Source: Treponema porcinum (lineage in GTDB: Bacteria > Spirochaetota > Spirochaetia > Treponematales > Treponemataceae). From it: DNA of 64,000 nt. The notes under the pieces were generated by a model. It was not told where the DNA came from and made no database searches. It saw nothing but the letters and a program-made list of their open reading frames with translations. The stretch covers positions 80,244-144,243 of the forward strand of contig NZ_FUWG01000006.1 in assembly GCF_900167145.1 (NCBI RefSeq). The letters run 5' to 3'. The stretch's first letter is position 1. Every line of letters starts with the position of its first letter. The position numbers were made by a program, and so were the translations under genes. Positions 1 through 8,667 of this stretch are shown one piece after another.

Positions 1-92
1 CAGGGGCTCCGAAAAGCAACGCTATCCAGAGCCCCTGCCGTCCAGTTTCCTGGACATCGGAGAGAGTTTATCAGCTTATTTACAAGCTGATA
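1..92 (-). ncRNA. Structured leftward leader or RNA, runs off the left edge
   Basis: Read on the minus strand, this stretch lies just downstream of a consensus promoter (95-123) and holds three successive hairpins. The first is a 9-bp perfect stem (69-77 with 84-92) overlapping the predicted start of transcription. The second is GTCCAG/CTGGAC closed by a GAAA (GNRA) tetraloop within 38-60. The third is a 9-bp GC-rich stem (CAGGGGCTC with GAGCCCCTG, 1-34). There is no open reading frame. It could be a 5' leader or the start of a non-coding RNA whose body is outside the window. I did not recognise SRP RNA, tmRNA or RNase P core motifs. Confidence 0.4.
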
Positions 93-94
93 TA

Positions 95-123
95 AATATA
101 TAACGGATTAAAAAGATTGTCAA
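95..123 (-). promoter_or_regulatory. Leftward sigma-70 promoter, TTGACA-N17-TATATT
   Basis: On the minus strand TTGACA (118-123) is followed by exactly 17 nt and TATATT (95-100). Transcription would start near position 88 and run off the left end of the window, through the hairpin-rich stretch. The gene served is not visible. Confidence 0.6.
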
Positions 124-173
124 TGGTTTTGATTTTTTTTTATAAAATTATCGCCGTGTGGATAAAAAAAGAT

Positions 174-203
174 AAAAAAAATGCTGCGCTAAGGCAGCAT
201 TTT
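174..203 (-). terminator. Intrinsic terminator after tRNA-Ala
   Basis: On the minus strand a GC-rich 7-bp stem (ATGCTGC/GCAGCAT, extended by A-T pairs) with a 6-nt loop is followed by a run of T. It sits 5 nt past the 3' end of the tRNA-Ala gene and would end that transcript before the promoter at 95-123. Confidence 0.8.
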
Positions 204-207
204 AATT

Positions 208-280
208 TGGAGATAATCGGATTCGAACCGACGACCCTTTGATTGCGAACCAAATGCTCTACCAACTGAGCTATATCCCC
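208..280 (-). tRNA. tRNA-Ala (anticodon CGC)
   Basis: A 73-nt cloverleaf on the minus strand. The 7-bp acceptor GGGGATA/TATCTCC contains the G3:U70 wobble pair that identifies alanine tRNAs. The D-arm GCTC..GAGC is intact, the anticodon stem TTTGG/CCAAA carries loop TTCGCAA (anticodon CGC, reads GCG), and the T-arm has TTCGAAT. The discriminator base is A and no CCA is encoded. A promoter (TTGAAG, 17 nt, TATTAT at 293-321) lies just upstream and a terminator follows. Confidence 0.93.
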
Positions 281-292
281 GAACGTGTGACT

Positions 293-321
293 ATAATACA
301 ATATATAAAAAAAAACTTCAA
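293..321 (-). promoter_or_regulatory. Promoter for tRNA-Ala
   Basis: On the minus strand TTGAAG (316-321) is separated by 17 nt from TATTAT (293-298). The predicted start is about 6 nt before the mature tRNA-Ala. It lies between the cysE stop and the tRNA, so the tRNA can be expressed independently of cysE. Confidence 0.5.
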
Positions 322-359
322 TTTGAAATCGGCAGAAAAATGCAGGACGTAAAACTGCG

Positions 360-1226
360 CTATTTGTCCTGCGTAAGGACTGTTCCTGCCGGAATTGAGC
401 GCGTTACCCAGGTGTTTCCGCCTATCGTACAGCCCCTGCCGATTACTGTTTCTCCGCCAAGAATTGTTGCTCCTGCGTAAATCGTAACGTCGTCTTCTAT
501 AGTAGGGTGTCTTTTTTTGTTCATCAGTTCCTTTTTTACGCTTAGTGCACCGAGCGTAACGCCCTGGTATATTTTTACGTTATCACCGATTATTGTAGTT
601 TCGCCGATTACTACGCCTGTTCCGTGGTCAATGAAAAACGATTCGCCGATTTTTGCACCCGGATTGATGTCTATTCCTGTTTTTCCGTGTATGTGTTCGC
701 TCATAATCCGCGGAATGACCGGAATGCCGCTTTCATACAGAAAATGTGCAATTCTGTACACGAGGATTGCTTCAAGTCCCGGATAGGAAAGGATGACTTC
801 TTCGTGACTTTTTGCCGCCGGATCGCCCCTGTAGCCTGCTTCAACGTCAAGTGCAATTTTCCGCTTGATTTCCGGAAGTTCCTCAAGCAGTGCGATTGAC
901 GTTGCTTCTGCCAGTTTAAAGCAGTGGGAATCTTCTATATTATCTGCCGTGCCTTTCTGCTTGCAGACTGTGTATACAAGCGCTTTCTGGATTTCTTTCG
1001 TAAGTACGGCGATGACGTTGTTTACCCGCGTTCCTGTTACGTAGCGTATGTTTGCCGGCGTAATTTCTTCGTCCACCCTGAAGCCCGGAAAAATAAGGCA
1101 CTGCAAGTCCTGAAGGACGGTGATGACGTTCTGTCTGTTTGGAAAATTCTCCGATTCGCTGCGGTTTATTCCGCCGTATCTGTCGTAGGAATCAAGAATT
1201 CCGTCTATGAGCATATCTATATTCAT
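360..1226 (-). CDS. cysE: Serine O-acetyltransferase
   Basis: Transfers acetyl from acetyl-CoA to L-serine to give O-acetylserine, the first committed step of cysteine synthesis in the cytoplasm. The 288-residue protein has an N-terminal helical domain (about 1-180) with a DPAAKS segment near 135. The C-terminal left-handed beta-helix of hexapeptide repeats (about 185-280) contains [11 protein letters not shown], whose His (about 201) is the catalytic base of the family. The start at 1226 is chosen because AGAGGT lies just upstream and the N-terminus fits the family; an in-frame ATG 96 nt earlier has no ribosome-binding site. The long N-terminus resembles the EpsC-type subgroup. serC and serA, which make the serine substrate, lie about 55 kb away in this window. 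Confidence 0.92.
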   Translation of the reverse strand: MNIDMLIDGILDSYDRYGGINRSESENFPNRQNVITVLQDLQCLIFPGFRVDEEITPANIRYVTGTRVNNVIAVLTKEIQKALVYTVCKQKGTADNIEDSHCFKLAEATSIALLEELPEIKRKIALDVEAGYRGDPAAKSHEEVILSYPGLEAILVYRIAHFLYESGIPVIPRIMSEHIHGKTGIDINPGAKIGESFFIDHGTGVVIGETTIIGDNVKIYQGVTLGALSVKKELMNKKRHPTIEDDVTIYAGATILGGETVIGRGCTIGGNTWVTRSIPAGTVLTQDK

Positions 1227-1315
1227 TTTGACCTCTAAAAGTTCTGTTTTTCTGAATAGTATCATATACTTTGTAAAAAAACTATAAAAAACGGCTGAAT
1301 TCCGGGGAATTATTA

Positions 1316-1344
1316 TTGACATAAAAGTATCGGTCAGTTATATT
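1316..1344 (+). promoter_or_regulatory. Strong promoter, TTGACA-N17-TATATT
   Basis: Perfect -35 TTGACA (1316-1321), 17-nt spacer, -10 TATATT (1339-1344). It lies 30 nt upstream of tRNA-Thr and is the only clear promoter before the tRNA-Thr / rpmG / tRNA-Trp / secE / nusG / rpl-rpo run, so it probably drives the head of that operon. Confidence 0.75.
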
Positions 1345-1374
1345 TTCAGAACGCATTGCTATTTGTCGTGTAAT

Positions 1375-1447
1375 GCCCTTGTAGCTCAGCCGGTAGAGCG
1401 CAGCCATGGTAAGGCTGAGGTCTGCGGTTCAATCCCGCACGGGGGCT
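1375..1447 (+). tRNA. tRNA-Thr (anticodon GGT)
   Basis: A 73-nt cloverleaf. The acceptor GCCCTTG pairs with CGGGGGC (with G-U pairs), the D-arm is intact, the anticodon stem CAGCC/GGCTG has loop ATGGTAA (anticodon GGT, threonine ACC/ACU), and the T-loop is TTCAATC. It sits 37 nt before rpmG, apparently in one transcript with rpmG and tRNA-Trp. Confidence 0.93.
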
Positions 1448-1484
1448 CAAGTATTTTATAAAAAATTGATTTAGGAGTATATAT

Positions 1485-1661
1485 ATGGCAAGTAAGAAAA
1501 AGGGAACCGTTGAAATCATCGCTCTTCAGTGTTCAGAGTGTAAGCGCAAGAATTATACAACTTATAAGAACCGCAAGAACATTACCGGTAAACTTGAGTT
1601 GAGCAAGTATTGCCCGTTTGACCGCAAGCACACAATGCACAAAGAAACAAAAGCAAAATAA
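1485..1661 (+). CDS. rpmG: 50S ribosomal protein L33
   Basis: A 58-residue basic protein of the large subunit near the E site. It begins [11 protein letters not shown], has a CSEC zinc-knuckle half near residue 16, the L33 signature [11 protein letters not shown], and ends with [17 protein letters not shown]. The second knuckle retains only one Cys, as in some L33 variants. The start has a ribosome-binding site (TAGGAG) 9 nt upstream. It lies between two tRNA genes and upstream of secE-nusG, the usual bacterial order for this locus. Confidence 0.92.
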   Translation: MASKKKGTVEIIALQCSECKRKNYTTYKNRKNITGKLELSKYCPFDRKHTMHKETKAK

Positions 1662-1713
1662 TTGCAAAAATTGTATATTTTTCGTTCCGGTTTCTGGAGC
1701 GGTAAAAATATAT

Positions 1714-1786
1714 AGGGCAGTAGTTCAGCTGGTAGAGCAGCGGTCTCCAAAACCGCCTGTCGTGGGTTCAAATCCTGCCTGCCCTG
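1714..1786 (+). tRNA. tRNA-Trp (anticodon CCA)
   Basis: A 73-nt cloverleaf. The acceptor AGGGCAG/CTGCCCT is fully paired, the anticodon stem GCGGT/ACCGC has loop CTCCAAA (anticodon CCA), and the T-loop is TTCAAAT. The discriminator base G73 is typical of bacterial tRNA-Trp. The placement just before secE is common in bacteria. Confidence 0.95.
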
Positions 1787-1812
1787 TTTTCAGTTAATCC
1801 ATTGGAGGAATT

Positions 1813-1995
1813 ATGTCAAAAGTCGGACAGTTTTTACGTGAAAGCAAAGCAGAATTGAAAAAGGTTGTATGGCCTTCACGTGATGATGTTGTATCTTCAG
1901 TAAAAGTTGTAATTATCTCCACTATAATCGTTGCAATCGTCCTTGGTCTGTTGGATTTTGCTTTTACGGAAGCATTCCGCGCGTTAATGAAATAG
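1813..1995 (+). CDS. secE: Preprotein translocase subunit SecE
   Basis: A 60-residue single-span inner-membrane subunit that clamps the SecY channel. It has the family pattern: an amphipathic N-terminal helix (FLRESKAELKKVVWPSR, containing the conserved KVVWPS) followed by one transmembrane segment (about 30-52). This is the short bacterial form, unlike the three-span E. coli protein. GGAGG lies 5' of the ATG, and nusG follows after 12 nt. Confidence 0.95.
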   Translation: MSKVGQFLRESKAELKKVVWPSRDDVVSSVKVVIISTIIVAIVLGLLDFAFTEAFRALMK

Positions 1996-2007
1996 AGAAG
2001 GATTTTT

Positions 2008-2565
2008 ATGGCAAAGAGTTGGTACATTCTTCATACTTATAACGGTTATGAAGGTAAAATCGAACGTACTGTAAAAGCGCTTCTTGAAAAAAATGAGCTC
2101 GATCCTGCGGTTGTAACAGATATAAAAGTTCCTGTTGAAGAAGTAGTGGAAATAAAGGACGGCAAGAAAAAAAGCCGCCACGATAAATTTCTGCCGGGAT
2201 ACATAATGATAGAGCTTGACCTTCCTGAAATAGGATGGAAGGCTACGTGTTCTACTATCAGACGTATTCAGGGTGTAACCGGCTTTGTAGGAACTAATCC
2301 GAACGAGCGTCCGCGTCCGATTTCTGCCGATGAGGCAAAGAACCTGCTTTTGAAAGCCGGCGCTATTAAAGGTGAAAAATCAGTCAAGGTTAAGCAGTCC
2401 TTTAATGTCGGCGATCAGGTTAAGATTACGGACGGTCCGTTTGCTTCTTTCAGCGGTACTATCGAAGACGTAAGCGTAGAGAAAGACAAGCTGCGTGTTA
2501 ATGTCCAGATTTTCGGACGTGCAACACCGGTTGAAGTCAGCCTGCTTCAGGTTGAAAAGATTTAA
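2008..2565 (+). CDS. nusG: Transcription termination/antitermination protein NusG
   Basis: A 185-residue elongation factor that binds RNA polymerase and couples it to Rho or to the ribosome. The NGN domain begins with [16 protein letters not shown] (about residues 4-19) and includes the PGYIMIE segment. A C-terminal KOW domain ([17 protein letters not shown], about 131-147) follows. The length is close to the family norm. It directly follows secE, and a terminator-like hairpin separates it from rplK. Confidence 0.96.
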   Translation: MAKSWYILHTYNGYEGKIERTVKALLEKNELDPAVVTDIKVPVEEVVEIKDGKKKSRHDKFLPGYIMIELDLPEIGWKATCSTIRRIQGVTGFVGTNPNERPRPISADEAKNLLLKAGAIKGEKSVKVKQSFNVGDQVKITDGPFASFSGTIEDVSVEKDKLRVNVQIFGRATPVEVSLLQVEKI

Positions 2566-2580
2566 CAAGAACAAAATTTC

Positions 2581-2617
2581 AGGTGCTCGCATGCCAGTGC
2601 GGGCATTACCTGTTTTT
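2581..2617 (+). terminator. Terminator-like hairpin between nusG and rplK
   Basis: An 8-bp stem (TGCTCGCA with TGCGGGCA, one G-U pair) with a 6-nt loop, flanked by AGG/CCT and followed by GTTTTT. Since ribosomal genes follow on the same strand, it may act as a partial terminator or attenuator rather than a full stop. A second small stem (GAAGCG/CGCTTC) lies near 2657-2674, upstream of the rplK ribosome-binding site. Confidence 0.5.
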
Positions 2618-2696
2618 GGGAGAAACGCAGGTCCGTTGGACAAAGGCGTTTCGCTAGAAGCGTATAAGCGCTTCATACCAATTTAGGAGATTCAAA

Positions 2697-3128
2697 ATGG
2701 CATCAAAGAAGGTAACAGCCGTAATTAAATTGCAGTGTCCGGCAGGAGCTGCTACACCGGCTCCTCCGATCGGTCCTGCACTTGGGCCTCACGGTGTTTC
2801 TGCACCGAAGTTTGTCCAGGAATTCAACGACAGAACAAAGAATATGGAAAGAGGCCTTATCATTCCTGTTGTTCTGACTGTTTATGCGGACAAATCCTAC
2901 ACATTCATCCTTAAGACTCCTCCGGCCGCCGTTCTTATCAAGAAAGCGCTCAAGATTGAGAAAGGTTCCGGAAACCCGCTTCTTAACAAGGTGGGAACGC
3001 TCTCTAAGAAAGACCTTGAGGAAATCGCAAAGACTAAGCTCCCTGACGTTAATGCTAACGATCTGGAAGCGGCAAAGAAAATCATCGCCGGTACTGCTCG
3101 CAGTATGGGTGTAGAGGTGGAGCACTAA
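2697..3128 (+). CDS. rplK: 50S ribosomal protein L11
   Basis: A 143-residue protein that forms the GTPase-associated stalk base on 23S rRNA and is the binding site of thiopeptides. The N-terminal [12 protein letters not shown] motif (about residues 22-33) is the L11 hallmark, and the C-terminal RNA-binding domain ends in the usual [11 protein letters not shown]. The ribosome-binding site TTAGGAG lies just upstream. It is followed by rplA after 1 nt. Confidence 0.97.
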   Translation: MASKKVTAVIKLQCPAGAATPAPPIGPALGPHGVSAPKFVQEFNDRTKNMERGLIIPVVLTVYADKSYTFILKTPPAAVLIKKALKIEKGSGNPLLNKVGTLSKKDLEEIAKTKLPDVNANDLEAAKKIIAGTARSMGVEVEH

Positions 3129-3129
3129 T

Positions 3130-3810
3130 ATGAAACACGGAAAGAAATATCGCGCAGCCGCTGAAAAGTATGATTTGACTAAAAAATACAGTGTAGATTC
3201 TGCCTGCAATATGGTAAAGGATATGAAAGTTGCAAGCTTTGACGAAACTGTTGAAGCTCATATTTCATTGAAGCTTGATAAATCTGCATCTGTTCGTGAT
3301 ACACTGGTTTTCCCTAATCAGTTCAGGGGTGAAAAGAAAGTTCTTGTTTTCTGTCACGAAGACCGCGTAAAGGAAGCTCTTGATGCAGGTGCTGCTTATG
3401 CCGGTTCTGATGAATACATCGAAAAGGTAAAGGGCGGATGGCTTGATTTTGATGTTGCAGTTGCAACTCCTGATATGATGAAGGACGTTGGTCGTCTTGG
3501 TATGGTTCTTGGTAGAAAAGGTCTTATGCCTAACCCGAAAACCGGTACTGTTACTACTGACATTACAAATGCCATCAACGAGCTTAAGAAAGGACGCACT
3601 GAATACCGCGCTGATAAGGGCGGAGTTATTCATATTGCCGTAGGCAAGAGTTCTATGGACGCTGCAAAAGTTGCAGAGAACGTAAATGTACTTCTTGCAG
3701 AAGTTGCCAAGAAGTCTCCTAATGGTGTTACTGCTGGATTTATTCAGTCTGTTTCCCTTAGTTCTACTATGGGCCCGGGTGTCTGGGTTGATATGAAGGA
3801 AGGTGAATAA
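3130..3810 (+). CDS. rplA: 50S ribosomal protein L1
   Basis: A 226-residue component of the L1 stalk, which moves E-site tRNA. The L1 signature (GRLGMVLGRKGLMPNPKTGTV, about residues 121-141) is present, and the C-terminus reads SLSSTMGPGVWVD as usual. The length fits the family. L1 is often the autogenous repressor of rplK-rplA, but I cannot point to its operator here. Confidence 0.97.
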   Translation: MKHGKKYRAAAEKYDLTKKYSVDSACNMVKDMKVASFDETVEAHISLKLDKSASVRDTLVFPNQFRGEKKVLVFCHEDRVKEALDAGAAYAGSDEYIEKVKGGWLDFDVAVATPDMMKDVGRLGMVLGRKGLMPNPKTGTVTTDITNAINELKKGRTEYRADKGGVIHIAVGKSSMDAAKVAENVNVLLAEVAKKSPNGVTAGFIQSVSLSSTMGPGVWVDMKEGE

Positions 3811-3812
3811 TT

Positions 3813-4406
3813 ATGGCAATGATGGCAAAGAAAGTTCAGTCTGCTAAGACTGCTGCAATTGAAGAAGCTAAAAAGACATTTGCAGAATACAAAGATTTTA
3901 TTTTTGCTGATTACCGTGGAATGACTGTAGAGCAGATTTCAAACCTTCGTAAAAAGCTTCGTGAGCAGAAAGCCGTTCTTAAGGTTGTTAAGAATAATTT
4001 TGCACGCATTGCATTTGAAGATATGAAGATTGACAACGTTGCTGACTATCTTAAAGGTCCTACAGTTGTTGCTATGTCAAACGAAGAGTCCAATGTAGTT
4101 GCAAAAGTTCTTTTTGACTTTGCAAAGGAAGCTCCGACTCTTTCTGTAAAAGGTGCGTTCGTAGATAAGGCTGTCCTTGATGCAGCTAAAATCGAGGAAT
4201 ACTCTAAAGTTCCTGGAAAGAAAGAACTTATCGCAATGCTTATGTCTGCTATCAACGGTCCGGCTCGTCAGCTGGCTGCTACTATCAAGGCATACGCAGA
4301 AAAGAAAGAAGCAGAAGGCGGTGCGTCGGCTGCTCCTGCGGCAGAAGCGGCTCCGGCTGCTGAAGCTGCGCCGGCAGAATCAGCAGAGGCTCCGGCAGCT
4401 GAGTAA
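3813..4406 (+). CDS. rplJ: 50S ribosomal protein L10, with Ala/Pro/Glu tail
   Basis: Forms the base of the L7/L12 stalk. The core (about residues 1-168) has the family segments FADYRGMTVEQISNLRKKLRE and NGPARQLAATIKAYAEKK. A roughly 30-residue low-complexity tail of repeated AAPAAE-type units makes the protein longer (197 aa) than a typical L10 (about 165-175). GAAGG precedes the ATG. rplL follows after a 142-nt gap containing a hairpin. Confidence 0.94.
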   Translation: MAMMAKKVQSAKTAAIEEAKKTFAEYKDFIFADYRGMTVEQISNLRKKLREQKAVLKVVKNNFARIAFEDMKIDNVADYLKGPTVVAMSNEESNVVAKVLFDFAKEAPTLSVKGAFVDKAVLDAAKIEEYSKVPGKKELIAMLMSAINGPARQLAATIKAYAEKKEAEGGASAAPAAEAAPAAEAAPAESAEAPAAE

Positions 4407-4427
4407 TTCAGTTATTGAATCAGTTAT

Positions 4428-4466
4428 ACACGGTCAGGCTTCATAGCTGTCGACTGTCCGTGTTTT
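4428..4466 (+). promoter_or_regulatory. Hairpin between rplJ and rplL
   Basis: ACACGG (4428-4433) pairs with CCGTGT (4458-4463), extended inward by CAG/CTG around a mismatch and followed by TTTT. It could tune the rplJ:rplL ratio (L12 is needed in several copies per ribosome), either as an RNA-processing site or a weak attenuator. The rest of the 142-nt gap shows no gene; GAGGAAG precedes rplL. Confidence 0.35.
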
Positions 4467-4548
4467 GATTTGCAGGACGGTTCGTATGAACCTGTTACTG
4501 CATCACCTTTTAGGGTGAATACATTTACATATTTGTGAGGAAGACAAT

Positions 4549-4929
4549 ATGGCAGCATTAACAACAGATCAGATTCTTGATGCAATTTCCGGTATGACAG
4601 TTCTTGAATGTTCAGAACTTGTAAAGGCAATGGAAGAAAAATTCGGCGTAACTGCAGCAGTTGCAGTTGCAGCAGCTCCGGCAGCAGGTGCAGCAGCAGG
4701 TGGTGCTGAAGAACAGACTGAGTTCACAGTTACTCTTGACAGCTTCGATGCAGCTAAAAAGATTCCGGTTATCAAGGCTGTTCGCGAAATCACAGGTCTT
4801 GGTCTTGGTGAAGCAAAAGCTTTGGTTGAAGGCGCTCCGAAAGAGCTCAAAGCTGGCGTAAGCAAGGCTGACGCTGATGCAATGATTGCTAAGATTACAG
4901 AAGCCGGCGGAAAAGCCAGCAAGAAATAA
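4549..4929 (+). CDS. rplL: 50S ribosomal protein L7/L12
   Basis: A 126-residue acidic stalk protein, present as dimers on L10, that recruits translation factors. It has an N-terminal dimerisation helix (about 1-35), an Ala/Gly hinge ([13 protein letters not shown], about 42-54) and a C-terminal domain with [24 protein letters not shown] (the factor-binding face). The ribosome-binding site GTGAGGA is good. The strong hairpin after its stop marks the rplL-rpoB junction. Confidence 0.97.
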   Translation: MAALTTDQILDAISGMTVLECSELVKAMEEKFGVTAAVAVAAAPAAGAAAGGAEEQTEFTVTLDSFDAAKKIPVIKAVREITGLGLGEAKALVEGAPKELKAGVSKADADAMIAKITEAGGKASKK

Positions 4930-4956
4930 TCGGGTTTTTGCCTGATTTTTAACTGA

Positions 4957-4986
4957 AACAGCAGGAGGTTGTCTCCTGCTGTTTTT
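4957..4986 (+). terminator. Strong terminator/attenuator between rplL and rpoB
   Basis: An 11-bp stem (AACAGCAGGAG with CTCCTGCTGTT) with a 5-nt loop, followed by five T. At this position many bacteria have a partially read-through attenuator that lowers rpoBC relative to rplJL. No new promoter is obvious in the following 125 nt, which favours attenuation over full termination. Confidence 0.8.
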
Positions 4987-5112
4987 GTGCTTTTATGTTC
5001 TTTTAAAATTTTTAGTATACGCCTTACCCCAATAAGGCAATCAGCCTGTTCTGTGCTGTGCAGAGTTTCTAGCATGTAGCAGTCCGTGGCTGAATCTATA
5101 ATACAGGGGGAA

Positions 5113-8100
5113 ATGATGTTCGCAAAGACACGAACAATCAACCGTCAGTATATCGGTAAAGACATCCAGAACTTTATGGATGTGCCGGATTTGATTGGTA
5201 TTCAGACTTCTTCTTATGAAAGTTTTCTTCAGGCAGAACGGCTGAAGAAAGGTGAGCCGTTGCTTAATCAGGGATTGCAGGAAGTATTTACCTCAACGTT
5301 CCCTATTGAAAGTCCGAACGGCGATATGTCCCTTGAGTTTGAATATTACGAACTCGATTATCCTAACATTAAATTTTCTGAACTCGAATGCAAGCAGAAA
5401 GGTCTGACCTATTCTGTTCCTTTGAAAGCCCGTATTGATCTTACGTTCTTGAATGACGGTCATATCATTCAGAAGGACATTTATATGGGCGATATTCCGC
5501 TTATGACAGACCGCGGAACGTTCATCATCAACGGTGCAGAGCGCGTTGTTGTTTCTCAAATTCACCGCTCTCCTGGAGTTATTTTCCAGCACGATAAAGG
5601 CGTGTATTCTAGCCGCATAATTCCTTACCGCGGTTCCTGGCTTGAATTTGAAATTGACCAGAAAAAAGAACTGATTTTTGCAAAAATTGACCGCAAGAAG
5701 AAAATCCTCGGCACTATTTTCCTGCGTGCGCTTGGCTACAATACGCGTGAGGAAATCATCAGATGCTTCTATTCTACGGAAAATGTTGCTGTAGTTGATA
5801 CGACTGAATCCCGCAATGCGCTTGTTGACAGCGTTCTTGCAAGTGCCGTTATCCTTAAGGATGAGGACGGAAACGAAAAGCGCCTGTTCAATGCCGGCGT
5901 ACGCCTTCACCCTCACGATATTGATGACCTTGTTGCAAACGGCGTAAAGGAAATCTGCGTAATTAAATTCAATACAAAGAATAATCCGAACAGCAAGGAA
6001 GAGAACAACGAGTCACTTGACTCCCAGATTATCATCAACTGTTTTGAGCGCGAGGAAATCCGCCACGTAAAGGAAGGTTCTGTAGACAACGAGCCGACAC
6101 GTGAAGATGCGCTTGCTGCCGTTTATGCAGTCCTGATGCCTGGTGAACCGATTACTGTTGAGGCTGCTGAAAAAGACTTGAATTCAATGTTCTTCAGCGA
6201 GCGCCGCTATGACCTTGGACGCGTCGGACGCTACAAGCTCAACAAGAAATTTGATTATAAAGATGACGTAAAAGATTTTACTTTGATTAAGGACGACATC
6301 ATCAATACGATGAAAATTCTTATCAAGGTATATATCGGCGAAGAGCAGATTGACGATATTGATCATCTTGGTAACCGCCGTATCCGCTGTGTAGGCGAGC
6401 TTCTTACAAACCAGCTGAAAACTGCGTTCAGCAGAATGGAACGCATTGTAAAAGAACGGATGGGCTTGAAAGAAACTGATACGATGAAACCGCAGGATCT
6501 TATTTCAATCAAACCGATTGTTGCCGCCCTGCGCGAATTCTACGGTTCAAGTCAGCTTTCTCAGTTTATGGATCAGGTAAATCCGCTTTCTGAACTGACT
6601 CACAAGCGCCGTCTGAATGCTCTTGGTCCTGGTGGTCTTTCACGCGACCGTGCCGGATTTGAAGTCCGCGACGTTCATTATTCTCATTATGGACGTATGT
6701 GTCCTATTGAAACTCCTGAAGGTCCGAATATCGGTCTTATTGTTTCTCTTGCTATGTTCACGCAGATAAACGAGTACGGATTCCTTGAAGCGCCGTTCCG
6801 CAAAGTTGTGAACGGCAAGGCAACAAGCGAGGTTGAATATCTTTCGGCAATGGACGAAGACAAGTATTATGTCGGACAGCTTGTAGAAGGAATTAAGGAA
6901 GACGGTTCTTTCCCTACGGAAATGATTTCCTGCCGTCACCGCGGCGACTATACGACGCGCAACGTAAAGGATATTCAGTACATCGACGTTTCTCCGCGTC
7001 AGGTAATTTCCGTATCTGCATCTTTGATTCCGTTCCTTGAGCACGACGATGCAAACCGCGCACTTATGGGATGTAATATGCAGCGCCAGGCTGTACCGCT
7101 TCTGTTCCCTGAACCGCCTCACGTCGGTACTGGTATGGAGCGCAAGACTGCATACGATTCGGGCGTTCTCGTAAAGGCGAAATATGAAGGCGATGTTGTA
7201 TACGTTGCAAGTGACTTGATAAAAGTCCGCCCTACGGATAAGGCTGCCGGCGAGATAAATGAATATCCGCTTTTGAAATATCAGCGTACTAACAATGATA
7301 CGTGTAATCATCAGCGTCCGATTGTTGAGGTTGGTCAGCACGTTAAGAAGGGCGATGTCCTTGCTGACGGTCCTGCAACGTTCAACGGTGAACTTGCGCT
7401 TGGACGTAACATTCTTGTAGGTTTCGTTCCGTGGAACGGCTATAACTACGAGGATGCTGTTTTGATTTCACAGCGCGTTGTCCGCGAAGATATGTATACT
7501 ACTATCCACATCAAGGAATTCTCTATTGAAGTCCGCGAAACAAAGCTTGGTCCGGAGCGCATTACTCGCGATATTCCGAACACGGCTGAGAAAGCGCTTG
7601 ATAATCTTGATGCGGAAGGTATCGTAAGAATAGGTGCTAAAGTCCGTTCCGGTGATATTCTGGTAGGAAAAGTAACGCCGAAGAGCGAAACGGAAACAAC
7701 TCCTGAATTCAAGCTTTTGAACTCAATTTTCGGTGAAAAGGCTAAGGAAGTGCGCGATTCTTCCCTGCACGTTCCGCACGGAGTTGAGGGTGTTGTAATT
7801 GATGTTCAGCGAATGAAGCGTATGGAGGGCGATGAACTTTCTCCTGGCGTTGATGAGGTTGTAAAGGTAATCATTGCCAACAAGCGTAAACTTCGCGAAG
7901 GTGACAAGATGGCAGGACGTCACGGAAACAAGGGTGTCGTTGCGCGAATTCTTTCTATAGAAGATATGCCGTACCTTGAAGATGGTACTCCGCTTGACGT
8001 ATGTCTTAATCCTCTTGGTGTTCCTTCTCGTATGAATATCGGACAGATTATGGAATCGGAACTTGGTGTTGCTGGTAAATACCTTAATCAGTTCTTTGAA

Positions 8101-8667
8101 TCACCGGTATTTCAGTCTCCTAGCCAGGAGCAGATTGCCGCAAAACTTAAGGAAGCAGGACTTGCTTCTGATGCAAAGCAGATTGTTCACGACGGACGCA
8201 CAGGCGAACCGTTTGTAAATCCGATTTTTGTCGGCGTAATCTACTTTATGAAACTGCATCACCTTGTTGATGACAAGATGCACGCGCGTTCTACAGGACC
8301 GTACTCACTTGTTACGCAGCAGCCGCTCGGCGGTAAGGCACAGTTCGGTGGTCAGCGTCTTGGTGAAATGGAAGTATGGGCGCTTGAGGCTTATGGTGCT
8401 GCAAACACATTGCAGGAGATGATGACTATTAAGTCTGATGATATGAACGGTCGTTCAAAGATTTACGAGTCTATCGTAAAGGGTGATCCGACTTCTCCTG
8501 TAGGCGTACCGGAAGCATTCAACGTTATGGTTCAGGAGCTTCGTGGTCTGGGTCTTGATTTCACTATTTATGACGAAAAGGGCAAGCAGATTGCCCTGAC
8601 GGAACGTGATCAGGAATTGATTGATAAAGCTGCATCTGGCTTCGAGAAGGAGAATTCAAATGCGTGA
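5113..8667 (+). CDS. rpoB: RNA polymerase beta subunit
   Basis: The catalytic-core beta subunit, 1,184 residues, typical of spirochaetes. Seen motifs include the rifampicin pocket ([23 protein letters not shown]), [13 protein letters not shown], and the C-terminal region [24 protein letters not shown]. The residue matching E. coli Ser531 is Asn (codon 6616-6618, about residue 502), a change linked to natural rifampicin resistance. The start is at ATG 5113 or the next ATG at 5116 (AGGGGG at 5105-5110 fits 5116 slightly better); an in-frame ATG at 5086 lacks a binding site. Its last 8 nt overlap rpoC. Confidence 0.97.
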   Translation: MMFAKTRTINRQYIGKDIQNFMDVPDLIGIQTSSYESFLQAERLKKGEPLLNQGLQEVFTSTFPIESPNGDMSLEFEYYELDYPNIKFSELECKQKGLTYSVPLKARIDLTFLNDGHIIQKDIYMGDIPLMTDRGTFIINGAERVVVSQIHRSPGVIFQHDKGVYSSRIIPYRGSWLEFEIDQKKELIFAKIDRKKKILGTIFLRALGYNTREEIIRCFYSTENVAVVDTTESRNALVDSVLASAVILKDEDGNEKRLFNAGVRLHPHDIDDLVANGVKEICVIKFNTKNNPNSKEENNESLDSQIIINCFEREEIRHVKEGSVDNEPTREDALAAVYAVLMPGEPITVEAAEKDLNSMFFSERRYDLGRVGRYKLNKKFDYKDDVKDFTLIKDDIINTMKILIKVYIGEEQIDDIDHLGNRRIRCVGELLTNQLKTAFSRMERIVKERMGLKETDTMKPQDLISIKPIVAALREFYGSSQLSQFMDQVNPLSELTHKRRLNALGPGGLSRDRAGFEVRDVHYSHYGRMCPIETPEGPNIGLIVSLAMFTQINEYGFLEAPFRKVVNGKATSEVEYLSAMDEDKYYVGQLVEGIKEDGSFPTEMISCRHRGDYTTRNVKDIQYIDVSPRQVISVSASLIPFLEHDDANRALMGCNMQRQAVPLLFPEPPHVGTGMERKTAYDSGVLVKAKYEGDVVYVASDLIKVRPTDKAAGEINEYPLLKYQRTNNDTCNHQRPIVEVGQHVKKGDVLADGPATFNGELALGRNILVGFVPWNGYNYEDAVLISQRVVREDMYTTIHIKEFSIEVRETKLGPERITRDIPNTAEKALDNLDAEGIVRIGAKVRSGDILVGKVTPKSETETTPEFKLLNSIFGEKAKEVRDSSLHVPHGVEGVVIDVQRMKRMEGDELSPGVDEVVKVIIANKRKLREGDKMAGRHGNKGVVARILSIEDMPYLEDGTPLDVCLNPLGVPSRMNIGQIMESELGVAGKYLNQFFESPVFQSPSQEQIAAKLKEAGLASDAKQIVHDGRTGEPFVNPIFVGVIYFMKLHHLVDDKMHARSTGPYSLVTQQPLGGKAQFGGQRLGEMEVWALEAYGAANTLQEMMTIKSDDMNGRSKIYESIVKGDPTSPVGVPEAFNVMVQELRGLGLDFTIYDEKGKQIALTERDQELIDKAASGFEKENSNA

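Noticed and set aside
5086..5112. Upstream ATG as rpoB start
   Set aside because: It adds nine non-conserved residues and lacks a ribosome-binding site, while AGGGGG lies just before 5113/5116.
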